Source of the DNA: Pseudomonadota bacterium
Lineage (GTDB): Bacteria; Myxococcota_A; Polyangia; Fen-1088
Length of the DNA stretch: 10,945 bases
Reading direction: 5' to 3'
NCBI GenBank assembly: GCA_023438785.1
Contig: JAEXQJ010000185.1
Location: forward strand, 1 to 10,945
Position numbers and translations under genes: made by a program. The notes below the pieces were generated by a model. The model saw nothing but the letters and a program-made list of their open reading frames with translations. It made no database searches and was not told where the DNA came from. Below are positions 1 through 6,935 of this stretch, in pieces; within the stretch, counting starts at the first letter, position 1, and every line of letters begins with the position of its first letter.

Positions 1-1371
1 ATCGGCCAGCTCGCCAGAGACCCGCCGGCCGTTTCTGAGAGCCACGGCGGAGACAATCGTCGGATCACCGAAGATGGTTCCATGCTTGGGCAAGATGGAA
101 TCACCCGCCACGCGTTGGGCGACGTCCAACTGATGGAAACGTGAGACCTCTCCGTGGAGCACGTGCGGCAAGAAGGAATAATGGCGCTCGTCCAAGCCTT
201 CGCGGTGTGAGCGTGCCGCGGCCCAGCCCCCCGCTGTCAACGCCAAGACCGCTGCCGCCCCTGCCGCCACCGTCGGGGATACACGTCGAGTCCGCGTCGC
301 GCGCAGCCAGATGACCGTTGCCTCGAAGCCGAGTGCGGCCAGCAGACTCAGCAGAGGGGCGATCACGACGACGTAGAGGAAGGCCGCCTCTGTCATGGCG
401 AGCACGAGCGCGAGGTGTACGCCAAGCGCGAGGAGCAGCACGCGGGTGTCTCTTGAGAGCGGCGATCTCCAGTCGTCTCCGCCCTGGCCTCCCGTGCGTC
501 TGAACCCGAGCAGAAAGGCGGCGAGGGCCGCACCCACGAACAGGTACCCGTGCTCATAGACCCAGGGCGCAGCCAACTCCCAGAAATGCGAATCGGCACC
601 TTGGCCGAGACGCAGATGAAAGAGATGGATCCCGAAGAGTTGCTGCCAGAGATGCCGGCCTCCCATTACCCAGACGGCACCGAAGACGACGGCGCCAACC
701 GTGGCGGCCCCCATGGCAAAGGGCAACGCCTCTCGTGGGCGTCGACCAATGGTCAGGAGAGCCGCGACGCCGCAGACCGCGAGTCCATGTTGGTCCGCAG
801 CCAACGACAGTCCAAAGCACAAGCCGGCTCGTAAGGCCTGGGCCCTCAGAGAGAATAGGACGCAGGCAGAGGCGGTGAGCGCCGCCAGATGAATGCCCGT
901 GTAGTGGATCCTGGAGAAGGTCTCTGGAGAGGTGAGGAAGAGCAGAGCCGCCAGCAAACCGACTCGCCACGAAACGAGACGCCATCCCCCCCAGAGCAGC
1001 AGCGCTCCGGTGGCAAGCTGGCTGGCCACCACCAGGGCCCGACCGGCGAGCAGCGGCGAACAACCCGCCCTGATGAGCCACGCCACGGGGTATAGCACCA
1101 GCGGGGGGCGTGCACTGTTGACGTCTCGATAGAGGACCGCACCCTCCGCCATGCGATGCGCGACATAGAAGTGGATCTGTTCATCCGTCCAGGAGAGGAA
1201 GAAGACCGTGGAGTGTTTCCAGATCAGCGCTCCAATCGCGGCCGCGAGGAGGGTGATCCAGCAGGCAACCTCGGTCCGAGAAGGCCCTCGCTTCCCCTGG
1301 CCAGTTGCCACCAACCGAGGGGGCCGGTCACTCTGATTTTTCTCTCTTCGGTGATGGTTTGGCTTGGCCAT
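1..1371 (-). CDS. GT-C type membrane glycosyltransferase (PMT/ArnT-like), C-terminus off window
   Basis: The reading frame stays open for 457 codons from the ATG at 1371 down to base 1, so the gene is cut by the window edge. The N-terminus (1-35) is basic and hydrophilic, followed by a first membrane helix at about 36-52. The next loop holds an acidic pair (WTDEQ, D63-E64), then a Gly, YRD and RPPL at about 77-91. This order is typical of GT39/PMT_2/ArnT-like enzymes, which move sugars from a polyprenyl-phosphate donor on the outer face of the inner membrane; the acidic residue is the expected catalytic site. Several further hydrophobic helices follow (about 112-128, 136-148, 160-176, 183-208, 217-236, 275-290, 310-326, 330-357, 366-386). 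The end of the visible part (GTIFGDPTIVSAVALRNGRR) matches the soluble C-terminal style of such proteins. It lies 23 bases after the Cys-rich lipoprotein gene in the same direction, so it is probably co-transcribed. No clear ribosome binding site precedes the ATG. The acceptor is unknown. Confidence 0.8.
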   Translation of the reverse strand, partial: MAKPNHHRREKNQSDRPPRLVATGQGKRGPSRTEVACWITLLAAAIGALIWKHSTVFFLSWTDEQIHFYVAHRMAEGAVLYRDVNSARPPLVLYPVAWLIRAGCSPLLAGRALVVASQLATGALLLWGGWRLVSWRVGLLAALLFLTSPETFSRIHYTGIHLAALTASACVLFSLRAQALRAGLCFGLSLAADQHGLAVCGVAALLTIGRRPREALPFAMGAATVGAVVFGAVWVMGGRHLWQQLFGIHLFHLRLGQGADSHFWELAAPWVYEHGYLFVGAALAAFLLGFRRTGGQGGDDWRSPLSRDTRVLLLALGVHLALVLAMTEAAFLYVVVIAPLLSLLAALGFEATVIWLRATRTRRVSPTVAAGAAAVLALTAGGWAAARSHREGLDERHYSFLPHVLHGEVSRFHQLDVAQRVAGDSILPKHGTIFGDPTIVSAVALRNGRRVSGELAD

Positions 1372-1394
1372 GGAGTGCGGGCGCAGTGGAAGCG

Positions 1395-3320
1395 CTACTG
1401 AATCTGTACATCATCGATGTACATCGTTCCGCTCCAAGGAGCCCCTGAGTTCTTCACGACTATCGCAACATGGTTAACCTGAAGGCTTTCGGTGAACTGA
1501 CAAGTCCCTGTGAGCCAGGCGTTTGCTGTCATCAGGGGACCCCACATCAGGTTACAGACGGTCTGTGCCCCTCCCAGTCCCCAAGGCTTCGCCTGGAGCA
1601 CCGATAGGGCTCCGAAGTCGGCATCCCCCGCGAAGTACACGTGCACCGAGATCGTCCGACCATTCAGATCGATCGCGTCCCCAGATTGGCAGAGTGGGAC
1701 CGCCACACTGGCGGTCCGAGTGGTTTCCATGTCCATGCTCATGTCCACCCGCAAGGAGCGAGTGCTTCCCGGACAGGTTGCGTTTGGGCATACCGTTGTG
1801 GTGCTTGAAATCGGCACCATCGCGCCGTTCCCTCCCCCTGCGTAGTCGGTTGGATCGCTGTCTCTGATCCAGGCCTGAGTCCCTGTCTCGAAATCCCAGC
1901 CGAGACAAGCGTTGCAGACGGGCGCACCGAGGGCACATCTGCACTGGCCTGCCGCGCAGGACTGCCCGCTGGCGGTGCAGTTGGTGCAGGAGGGGCCACA
2001 GTGTCTGCTGTCGTCGCTGGTGTTGTAGCAGGTCCCGGTGCCACCGCAGGTGGAGTACCCTGTCGCGCAGCTACAGATGCCGGCCCCTGAGCAGACCTGA
2101 GTCGCCGAACAAGCATTGTCCTGCCAGGTTCCGCTTGCGGAGCACTGCTGGCGCGTGCCGGTGGCGGAGTTGCAGCGCATGGTCGATGGCTGGCATTCGC
2201 TGCCACAGGTTCCCGCGCTGGTGCAGGCATACTGGCACGAAGTCGGGGCGCCGGCCGCGCACAGCCCCTTGCCGTCACAGGTCCTCGCAGCTTGCGAGGT
2301 CGTCGAATCGAGGCACTTCGCAGACTCACAAACGGTTGTGGCGGCCGGGAAGGAGCACTCCGCCTTGGCGCCGTCGCAGGAGCCGGCGCAACTCCCCGTG
2401 CCGCCGCAAGACCTACGCGGGACCGTGGTGCTCGTGCATCGGCCACGAGTCGCCGAGCACGACTGGCAGTTGCCCGTGCAGGCACTCTCGCAGCAGTACC
2501 CATCGATACAGTGCTTGGTCGTGCACTCTCCGTCTCCCGCGCAGGCCTCTCCCTGGTCCTTCAAGGTGGCGCACGTGGTGCCCGCGCAGTACGTGCCAGT
2601 CCCGCACGACGTCGCCGTGCAGCTCCCTGAACAGTCAGTCTTGTCCGCGTTGCATTGGCCGGTGTCGCAGGTGATCGTCAGGGGCGTTGGACAGCCGCCC
2701 TTGCCGTCGCACAGGGCCTTGCTGGTCCGGTGGCCGGCCTCGCATTTCTGGGGGGAGCAGGCCGTCGAGCTGTTGGGATAGGTGCAGGTCTTGGTGTTCG
2801 CTTCATCGCAGTAGCCGGCGCAGATCCCGGAGCCGTCACACGGTTGGCGAGGTGTCGTGCTCGCGATACAGCTTCCTGTCGCGCACGACTCGCAGTTGCC
2901 ATCGCACTTGCTGTCGCAACAGACGCCGTCGACGCAGTTGCGGCTCGTACACTGTGTGGCGCTTCTGCAGGCCACGCCGTTCGCCAGGTCTTCGGAACCG
3001 GCGCTGTCCAACTCGGCGGGCAAGGCGTCGTCGCCGTCGATGGAAGAGAACGGCACATCGTGGTTCGCATCAGTGGCGGCCGCGACATCGACGCTTCCGA
3101 GTGCCTGAACGTCGTGGCTGGCATCGTTGATGGAGCTTGCATCGCCACGGGCGCAGCGTCCCTCTCGGCAGGTGAACCCGTCAGGGCAGTCCTCCTTTTT
3201 GTCGCATTTCAGCTTCGAGACATCGAGGCTGCGGAAGCACGCGGCGGCCTGCAAGCACAGCAAGGCCACCACCCAACAAAGGACACGATCCCGATTCGTC
3301 CCAGCGATTCCAGTCCTCAT
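1395..3320 (-). CDS. Cys-rich putative surface lipoprotein with duplicated module and C-terminal jelly-roll-like domain
   Basis: 641 residues. I chose the ATG at 3320, not the upstream in-frame one at 3476. It has a good Shine-Dalgarno (GGGAGG, 6 bases away), overlaps the upstream stop as TGATG, and directly precedes an export signal; the longer N-terminus would be an Arg-rich antisense-like stretch inside the PEGA gene. Residues 11-27 are hydrophobic and end in LQAAAC, a loose lipobox with Cys28 as the probable lipidated residue. A small Cys knot (CDKKEDCPDGFTCREGRC, 39-56) and a Cys-free Asp/Ser/Ala linker (about 60-115) follow. Residues 117-470 are extremely Cys-rich, with a module seen twice: CVDGVCCDSKCDGNCESC (129-146) and CIDGYCCESACTGNCQSC (271-288), each followed by PR..C.G.G.CAG.CD and later CDGKG. 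Residues 474-641 begin with WDFETG and end with MYIDDVQIQ, the edges typical of a carbohydrate-binding beta-sandwich. It is probably an exported, disulfide-bonded surface or adhesive protein. The function is not known. Confidence 0.8.
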   Translation of the reverse strand: MRTGIAGTNRDRVLCWVVALLCLQAAACFRSLDVSKLKCDKKEDCPDGFTCREGRCARGDASSINDASHDVQALGSVDVAAATDANHDVPFSSIDGDDALPAELDSAGSEDLANGVACRSATQCTSRNCVDGVCCDSKCDGNCESCATGSCIASTTPRQPCDGSGICAGYCDEANTKTCTYPNSSTACSPQKCEAGHRTSKALCDGKGGCPTPLTITCDTGQCNADKTDCSGSCTATSCGTGTYCAGTTCATLKDQGEACAGDGECTTKHCIDGYCCESACTGNCQSCSATRGRCTSTTVPRRSCGGTGSCAGSCDGAKAECSFPAATTVCESAKCLDSTTSQAARTCDGKGLCAAGAPTSCQYACTSAGTCGSECQPSTMRCNSATGTRQQCSASGTWQDNACSATQVCSGAGICSCATGYSTCGGTGTCYNTSDDSRHCGPSCTNCTASGQSCAAGQCRCALGAPVCNACLGWDFETGTQAWIRDSDPTDYAGGGNGAMVPISSTTTVCPNATCPGSTRSLRVDMSMDMETTRTASVAVPLCQSGDAIDLNGRTISVHVYFAGDADFGALSVLQAKPWGLGGAQTVCNLMWGPLMTANAWLTGTCQFTESLQVNHVAIVVKNSGAPWSGTMYIDDVQIQ

Positions 3321-4306
3321 CAGAAGCCTCCCGCGAGCACGGCGCCGCCATGTCCCACACCGACGGATGGCAGAAGCCTGACTCTGGGTGACGAACCTTC
3401 CTTTGCCCCGAGGCCAATGCCGTACAGGATTGCGCCGGTGGCAACGCAGGCTGCACCGACTCCGTAGCCCACCCACGCCAGGGCTTTGAACGCCTTGTGA
3501 TCGGAGTCCTTTTCACTCGTGTACCTCTCCGTCGATTCCATGTCCGCGATGACGTTGTTGGCCTTCATATTGAAGGCGATTCCGCTCGCGACGGCGGCGA
3601 TGCCCAGGGACGCGGTGATGACGCCGGCGATTTGCAGACGTGAGCCGTCTGGACTGGACGCGGACTCTGGCGCGCTTTGCCCGACTGCGGGCGGGAGTCC
3701 GGGCGTCGGGGCGGGCGCCGAGACATCAGGAGGCGGCACGGCCTGCGGCTTGTCCAGGCGGACGCGGATTCGTTGGTATTGGCCCGCCTCCAGGTTCACG
3801 GTTCGCGAGAGAGGGACGTAGCCCGGTGCCAGAACCTCCAACTCCACGGGGCCGCTGGCCGCCCGGACAGGACCGTGCAGCGGCAACCTGCCCGCGACCC
3901 TGCCAGCCACGACGACTTCGGCGCCGTCGGGAGTGCCGGTCACCTCCAGGGTGCCAAGGTGCGAATGGATGGTACGCAGCGATTCCTCGAGGACCTCCGT
4001 TCGTTTGCGGTCACGAATCCAGGAATCTGACCTCGCTTCCAGAGCCTCGCTCACGTGCTGTTCAGCCTCCACCCACCGTCCCAGTGCCAACTCGGACAGC
4101 CCGAGCTGCGCGGCGGCCCGCGGAGAGCGCGAGATGTCGTAGGCCTTTTGCAGCACGATCGAGGCCTCGCGCTCGTTGCCGGCCTCTCGTAGGGCGCCAC
4201 CCTTTCTGAGGAGTTGCTCCTCTTCCGATGGAGCGGCCTGCAGGCGAGCTGCCCCCAGCACCGAAAGCAACACGAACACCGCGGCTCCATTCGCTCCCTG
4301 CGTCAT
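3320..4306 (-). CDS. PEGA-domain protein with signal peptide, TPR-like region and two membrane helices
   Basis: 328 residues. A signal peptide spans about 1-25 (VFVLLSVLGAARLQAA, likely cut before PSEEE). Residues 27-112 are helical and TPR-like (KGGALREAGNEREASIVLQKAY, then AAAQLGLSELALGRWVEAEQH, here read as two repeats). A PEGA domain lies at about 118-184: GTLEVTGTPDGAEVVVAG at its start and LEVLAPGYVPLSRTVNL near its end. A Pro-rich linker (188-220) leads to two hydrophobic segments at about 225-246 and 274-300, separated by a charged loop. The C-terminus (LLPSVGVGHGGAVLAGGF) is of the kind seen in many Myxococcota PEGA/TPR proteins. PEGA domains are thought to be surface or envelope binding modules; no enzymatic role is expected. 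It is the first gene of the minus-strand operon, and its stop overlaps the start of the lipoprotein gene by one base, pointing to coupled translation. No strong ribosome site is visible before the ATG. The exact role is unknown. Confidence 0.82.
   Translation of the reverse strand: MTQGANGAAVFVLLSVLGAARLQAAPSEEEQLLRKGGALREAGNEREASIVLQKAYDISRSPRAAAQLGLSELALGRWVEAEQHVSEALEARSDSWIRDRKRTEVLEESLRTIHSHLGTLEVTGTPDGAEVVVAGRVAGRLPLHGPVRAASGPVELEVLAPGYVPLSRTVNLEAGQYQRIRVRLDKPQAVPPPDVSAPAPTPGLPPAVGQSAPESASSPDGSRLQIAGVITASLGIAAVASGIAFNMKANNVIADMESTERYTSEKDSDHKAFKALAWVGYGVGAACVATGAILYGIGLGAKEGSSPRVRLLPSVGVGHGGAVLAGGF
3327..3332 (-). promoter_or_regulatory. Ribosome binding site that fixes the lipoprotein start
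   Basis: On the minus strand GGGAGG is followed by six bases and then ATG at 3320. It sits inside the end of the PEGA gene. Together with the TGATG stop/start overlap it supports translation starting at 3320 and not at 3476. Confidence 0.65.
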
Positions 4307-4405
4307 GACGAAGGGGCTCTAAGCTGTCAGGGACCTACGGGAAAGAGGCGAGTGGGCGCGGCCGTACACCGATGAGGGCACTCCAGTGCCGCCGCCGATC
4401 GACCG
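4307..4405. promoter_or_regulatory. Divergent intergenic region between PEGA operon and pilT pair
   Basis: 99 bases separate the minus-strand ATG at 4306 from the plus-strand ATG at 4406, so promoters for both operons must lie here or overlap the coding starts. I could not pick convincing -35/-10 boxes. The one distinct element is a 14-base palindrome at 4377-4390 (GGCACT-CC-AGTGCC), listed separately. Neither start has a clear Shine-Dalgarno. Confidence 0.5.
4377..4390. repeat. 14-base palindrome, possible operator
   Basis: GGCACT, two-base spacer CC, then AGTGCC: both 6-base arms match perfectly. It ends 15 bases before the first pilT-like ATG. It could be a regulator binding site or a tiny mRNA hairpin over the start region, although a two-base loop makes a stable full hairpin unlikely. 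Function is inferred from position only. Confidence 0.35.
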
Positions 4406-5791
4406 ATGAAACCCCGGGAACCGATGCCGTTGGATCAATCGGATAGGCTGCTCGGACACATCGCGCTTCACTACAAGTTGGTCACGCGCGAGCAACTGAC
4501 CCAGGCGGTGGGCGTGCACGGGAGCAGCATCGAGCCCAAACGGCTGGGCGAGGTGATGGTTGAGCTGGGGCTGATCTCGCCCACGCAGTTGCAGCAACTG
4601 CTGGCCGTCCAGCGCAAGATGGCGGAAGAGGAGAGGGCGCGCCAGCAGGCGCAGCAGGCGGCCGCGTCGTCTCCATCGGCGCAGCAGACGGTCGCGTCGC
4701 CCCCACCCGCGCAGCACCCGGAGCCCGCGCGCGCCGCGGCCGCCGGTTCGCACGCGCTGGATCGGATTCTGGCGTGGGCGGTGCAGGTCAAGGCCAGCGA
4801 CGTACACATCCACGCCGGGCTGCCCATCCAGGTGCGCGTCGCGGGCAACCTGCTCAAGGCCAAATCGGCGCCCCTGTCGGCGGCTGATGCCGAGGCCATG
4901 GCCCTGGAGATCCTGACCCCCGCGGAGCGCCAGCGCTTCAAGGAAGACAATGAGGTGGACTTCGCCTACGTGGCGCCGGGGGTGGCTCGTTTTCGCGGCA
5001 ACGTGTACCGCCAGCGCATCGGCGTGGACGCGGTGTTTCGCCCCATTCCCCTCACGCCGCCCACGCTGGCCAGCCTGAATCTGCCCAACGCGCTCGCCAA
5101 GCTGACCACCTTTCATCAGGGGCTGGTGCTGGTGACCGGTCCCGCGGGCTGCGGCAAGTCGGCCACCTTGGCTGCGCTCATCGACCTCATCAACGAGGAT
5201 CGCTGCGACCACATCATCACCGTCGAGGATCCGGTGGAGTTCGTTCACCCCTCCAAGCGCTGCGTGGTCAACCAGCGCCAGGTGGTGCGCCACACGGCCT
5301 CGTTCGCGTCGGCCTTGCGCGCGGCCTTGCGCGAGGATCCCGACGTGATCGCCATCGGTGAGTTGCGCGACCTGGAGACCATCTCTTTGGCTATCACCGC
5401 CGCGGAGACCGGGCACCTGGTCCTCGGTACCCTGCACACCAACAATGCGGCCCGCACCATCAACCGCATCTTGGATGCCTTTCCGCCCAGCCAGCAGTCG
5501 CAGATCCGCGCCATGATCTCCGAATCTCTGCGCGCGATCGTGTCGCAGCGGCTGGTGCCCACGGTGGACGGTTCCACGCGCGTACCCGCCCTGGAGATCC
5601 TGCTGGTCAACACGGCCATCTCTAACCTCATTCGCGAGGAGCGTGTCTTTCAGTTGAAGTCGGCCATGACCACCGGGCGCTCGCTGGGCATGTGCCAGCT
5701 CGACGATTCCCTGGCCGACCTGGTGAAGGCGGGCACCGTCAGCAAGGAGACCGCCCGCCGCTTCGCCGAGGATCCCAAACCCTTCGTGTGA
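4406..5791 (+). CDS. PilT-family ATPase with MshEN-like N-terminal module
   Basis: 461 residues, about 100 longer than a usual PilT (roughly 345-370). Residues 114-461 align along their length with PilT, the hexameric ATPase that powers type IV pilus retraction. They show a PAS-like N-domain (KASDVHIHAGLP, 129-140), Walker A GPAGCGKSA (245-253), Asp box HIITVEDPVEFVH (269-281), Walker B DVIAIGELRD with E319, His box AETGHLVLGTLHTN (333-346) and a C-terminal NLIREERVFQLKS segment (407-419). Compared with the usual GPTGSGKST, the P-loop has Ala, Cys and a final Ala, but the essential Lys-Ser is kept. The extra N-terminus has two helical half-repeats: LLGHIALHYKLVTREQLTQA (15-34), and a 24-residue unit running from R46 (RLGEVMVELG) to Q69 (LLAVQ). 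The second fits the MshEN c-di-GMP-binding motif; the first is degenerate. A Gln/Ala/Pro-rich linker covers about 73-113. Only 9 bases separate it from the next pilT. ATG 4424 is an alternative start. It could be a second motor subunit or a regulator of the first. Confidence 0.88.
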   Translation: MKPREPMPLDQSDRLLGHIALHYKLVTREQLTQAVGVHGSSIEPKRLGEVMVELGLISPTQLQQLLAVQRKMAEEERARQQAQQAAASSPSAQQTVASPPPAQHPEPARAAAAGSHALDRILAWAVQVKASDVHIHAGLPIQVRVAGNLLKAKSAPLSAADAEAMALEILTPAERQRFKEDNEVDFAYVAPGVARFRGNVYRQRIGVDAVFRPIPLTPPTLASLNLPNALAKLTTFHQGLVLVTGPAGCGKSATLAALIDLINEDRCDHIITVEDPVEFVHPSKRCVVNQRQVVRHTASFASALRAALREDPDVIAIGELRDLETISLAITAAETGHLVLGTLHTNNAARTINRILDAFPPSQQSQIRAMISESLRAIVSQRLVPTVDGSTRVPALEILLVNTAISNLIREERVFQLKSAMTTGRSLGMCQLDDSLADLVKAGTVSKETARRFAEDPKPFV

Positions 5792-5800
5792 GATTTTGCG

Positions 5801-6868
5801 ATGGCACGCCTGGATGAGCTGTTTCGCTACATGAAGGAACACAAGGCCTCGGACCTGCACCTGGTGGCCGGGTTGGAGCCGCGCGTGCGCCACCACGGAC
5901 ACCTGGAGCCCATTCCACGCTGGCCCGTGCTGAGCGACGAGCAGGTGCGCGCCCTACTTAGCGAGATCGCCTCGCCCAAGCAGTGGGAGGCGTACCTCGA
6001 GAAGCTGGACCTGGATTTTGCCTACGGCCTGGAGGGGGTGGCCCGCTTTCGCGCCAACTATTTCTTTCAAGAGAACGGCGCCGGGGCCGTGTTCCGCATC
6101 ATCCCCGAGGAGATCATCCCCCTGGAGAAGCTCAACATGCCGCCTGCCGTGGGCGGGCTGGCGGATTTGGAGCAGGGGTTGGTCCTGGTGACGGGACCCA
6201 CCGGTTCGGGCAAGTCGACCACCTTGGCGTCGATCATCGATCGCATCAACTCGACGCAGGACCGCCACATCATCACCATCGAGGATCCCATCGAGTTCGT
6301 GCACCCCAACAAGCGCTGCACGCTCTCGCAGCGTGAGGTGGGCACGGACACCAAGAGTTTCACGCGTGCCCTGCGCGCCGCCATCCGTCAGGATCCCAAC
6401 GTCATCCTGGTGGGCGAGATGCGCGACTTCGAGACCATCGCCCTGGCCATCACGGCGGCGGAGATGGGCGTGCTGGTCTTTGGGACTCTGCACACCAACA
6501 GCGCGGCCAAGACCATCGACCGCGTGATCGACGTCTTCCCCACAGATCAGCAGCGCCAGGCGCGCAGCATGCTGGCCGGATCGTTGGCCGCCGTGGTGTC
6601 CCAGTTGCTCCTGCGCACCAAGGACGGCAACGGGCGCGTGGCGGCCGTGGAGGTCCTGCTGCGCACCACGGGGCTGGCCAACATCATTCGCGAAGGCAAC
6701 ACGCCCATGATCACCAGCATCATCCAGGGCGGGAAGAAAGAGGGCATGCAGGCCATGGACGACGCCCTCTACCAGTTCGCCAAGGACGGGCGCATCTCCG
6801 GCGAGGACGCCTGGCTGAAGGCGAACAACAAGAAGCGCTTCGAGGAATTCGCGCCGTCCGGCGGATAG
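5801..6868 (+). CDS. pilT: Type IV pilus retraction ATPase PilT
   Basis: 355 residues, the normal PilT length. PilT forms a cytoplasmic hexamer at the base of the type IV pilus and uses ATP hydrolysis to depolymerise pilin, giving twitching or social gliding motility. All hallmark motifs are present: HKASDLHLVAGLEPRVR (14-30) in the N-domain, canonical Walker A GPTGSGKST (132-140), Asp box HIITIEDPIEFVHPN (156-170), Walker B NVILVGEMRD with catalytic E206, His box AEMGVLVFGTLHTN (220-233) and an AIRNLIRE-like segment ANIIREGN (293-300). The first His of the common GHLVFGTLHT is Val here; other PilT subgroups may share this. It follows the MshEN-PilT gene by 9 bases in the same direction, so the two are surely co-transcribed. 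No Shine-Dalgarno is obvious before the ATG. No pilin, PilB, PilC or other pilus gene lies in the window. Confidence 0.93.
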   Translation: MARLDELFRYMKEHKASDLHLVAGLEPRVRHHGHLEPIPRWPVLSDEQVRALLSEIASPKQWEAYLEKLDLDFAYGLEGVARFRANYFFQENGAGAVFRIIPEEIIPLEKLNMPPAVGGLADLEQGLVLVTGPTGSGKSTTLASIIDRINSTQDRHIITIEDPIEFVHPNKRCTLSQREVGTDTKSFTRALRAAIRQDPNVILVGEMRDFETIALAITAAEMGVLVFGTLHTNSAAKTIDRVIDVFPTDQQRQARSMLAGSLAAVVSQLLLRTKDGNGRVAAVEVLLRTTGLANIIREGNTPMITSIIQGGKKEGMQAMDDALYQFAKDGRISGEDAWLKANNKKRFEEFAPSGG

Positions 6869-6935
6869 AGGCCGGGCCATCTTCCGCCTGGGACGGCGTT
6901 CACCTCCGTTCGAGCGCGCCCATGGCGCCTGTCGG
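6869..6935. other. Convergent gap between pilT and esterase
   Basis: 67 bases between two stop codons facing each other. It contains one small GC hairpin (GCGCC 6916-6920, loop CAT, GGCGC 6924-6928) but no T-run on either side, so no confident terminator can be named. Confidence 0.4.

Noticed and set aside
554..1184. Minus-strand frames of 175 and 112 codons within the first 1.2 kb
   Set aside because: They are in different phases from the continuous 457-codon membrane protein and have no coherent helices or motifs.
2116..3467. Long plus-strand frames (221 and 270 codons) and minus-strand 254-codon frame over the lipoprotein gene
   Set aside because: The Cys spacing, signal sequence and domain-like ends are only coherent in the minus frame ending at 1395.
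3321..3476. Upstream start at 3476 for the lipoprotein
   Set aside because: It would overlap the PEGA gene by about 150 bases, give an Arg-rich leader and bury the signal peptide, while the ATG at 3320 has a good ribosome site.
4376..4390. Possible sigma-54 promoter (GGGCAC ... TGCC) before the pilT pair
   Set aside because: The -24/-12 spacing is off by one and would place the start only a few bases before the ATG; the palindrome explains the sequence better.
4319..5902. Minus-strand open frame of 527 codons across the first pilT
   Set aside because: It lies opposite a gene with all PilT motifs, its product is His/Gly/Arg/Gln-rich with no recognisable domain, and such antisense frames are common in GC-rich genes.
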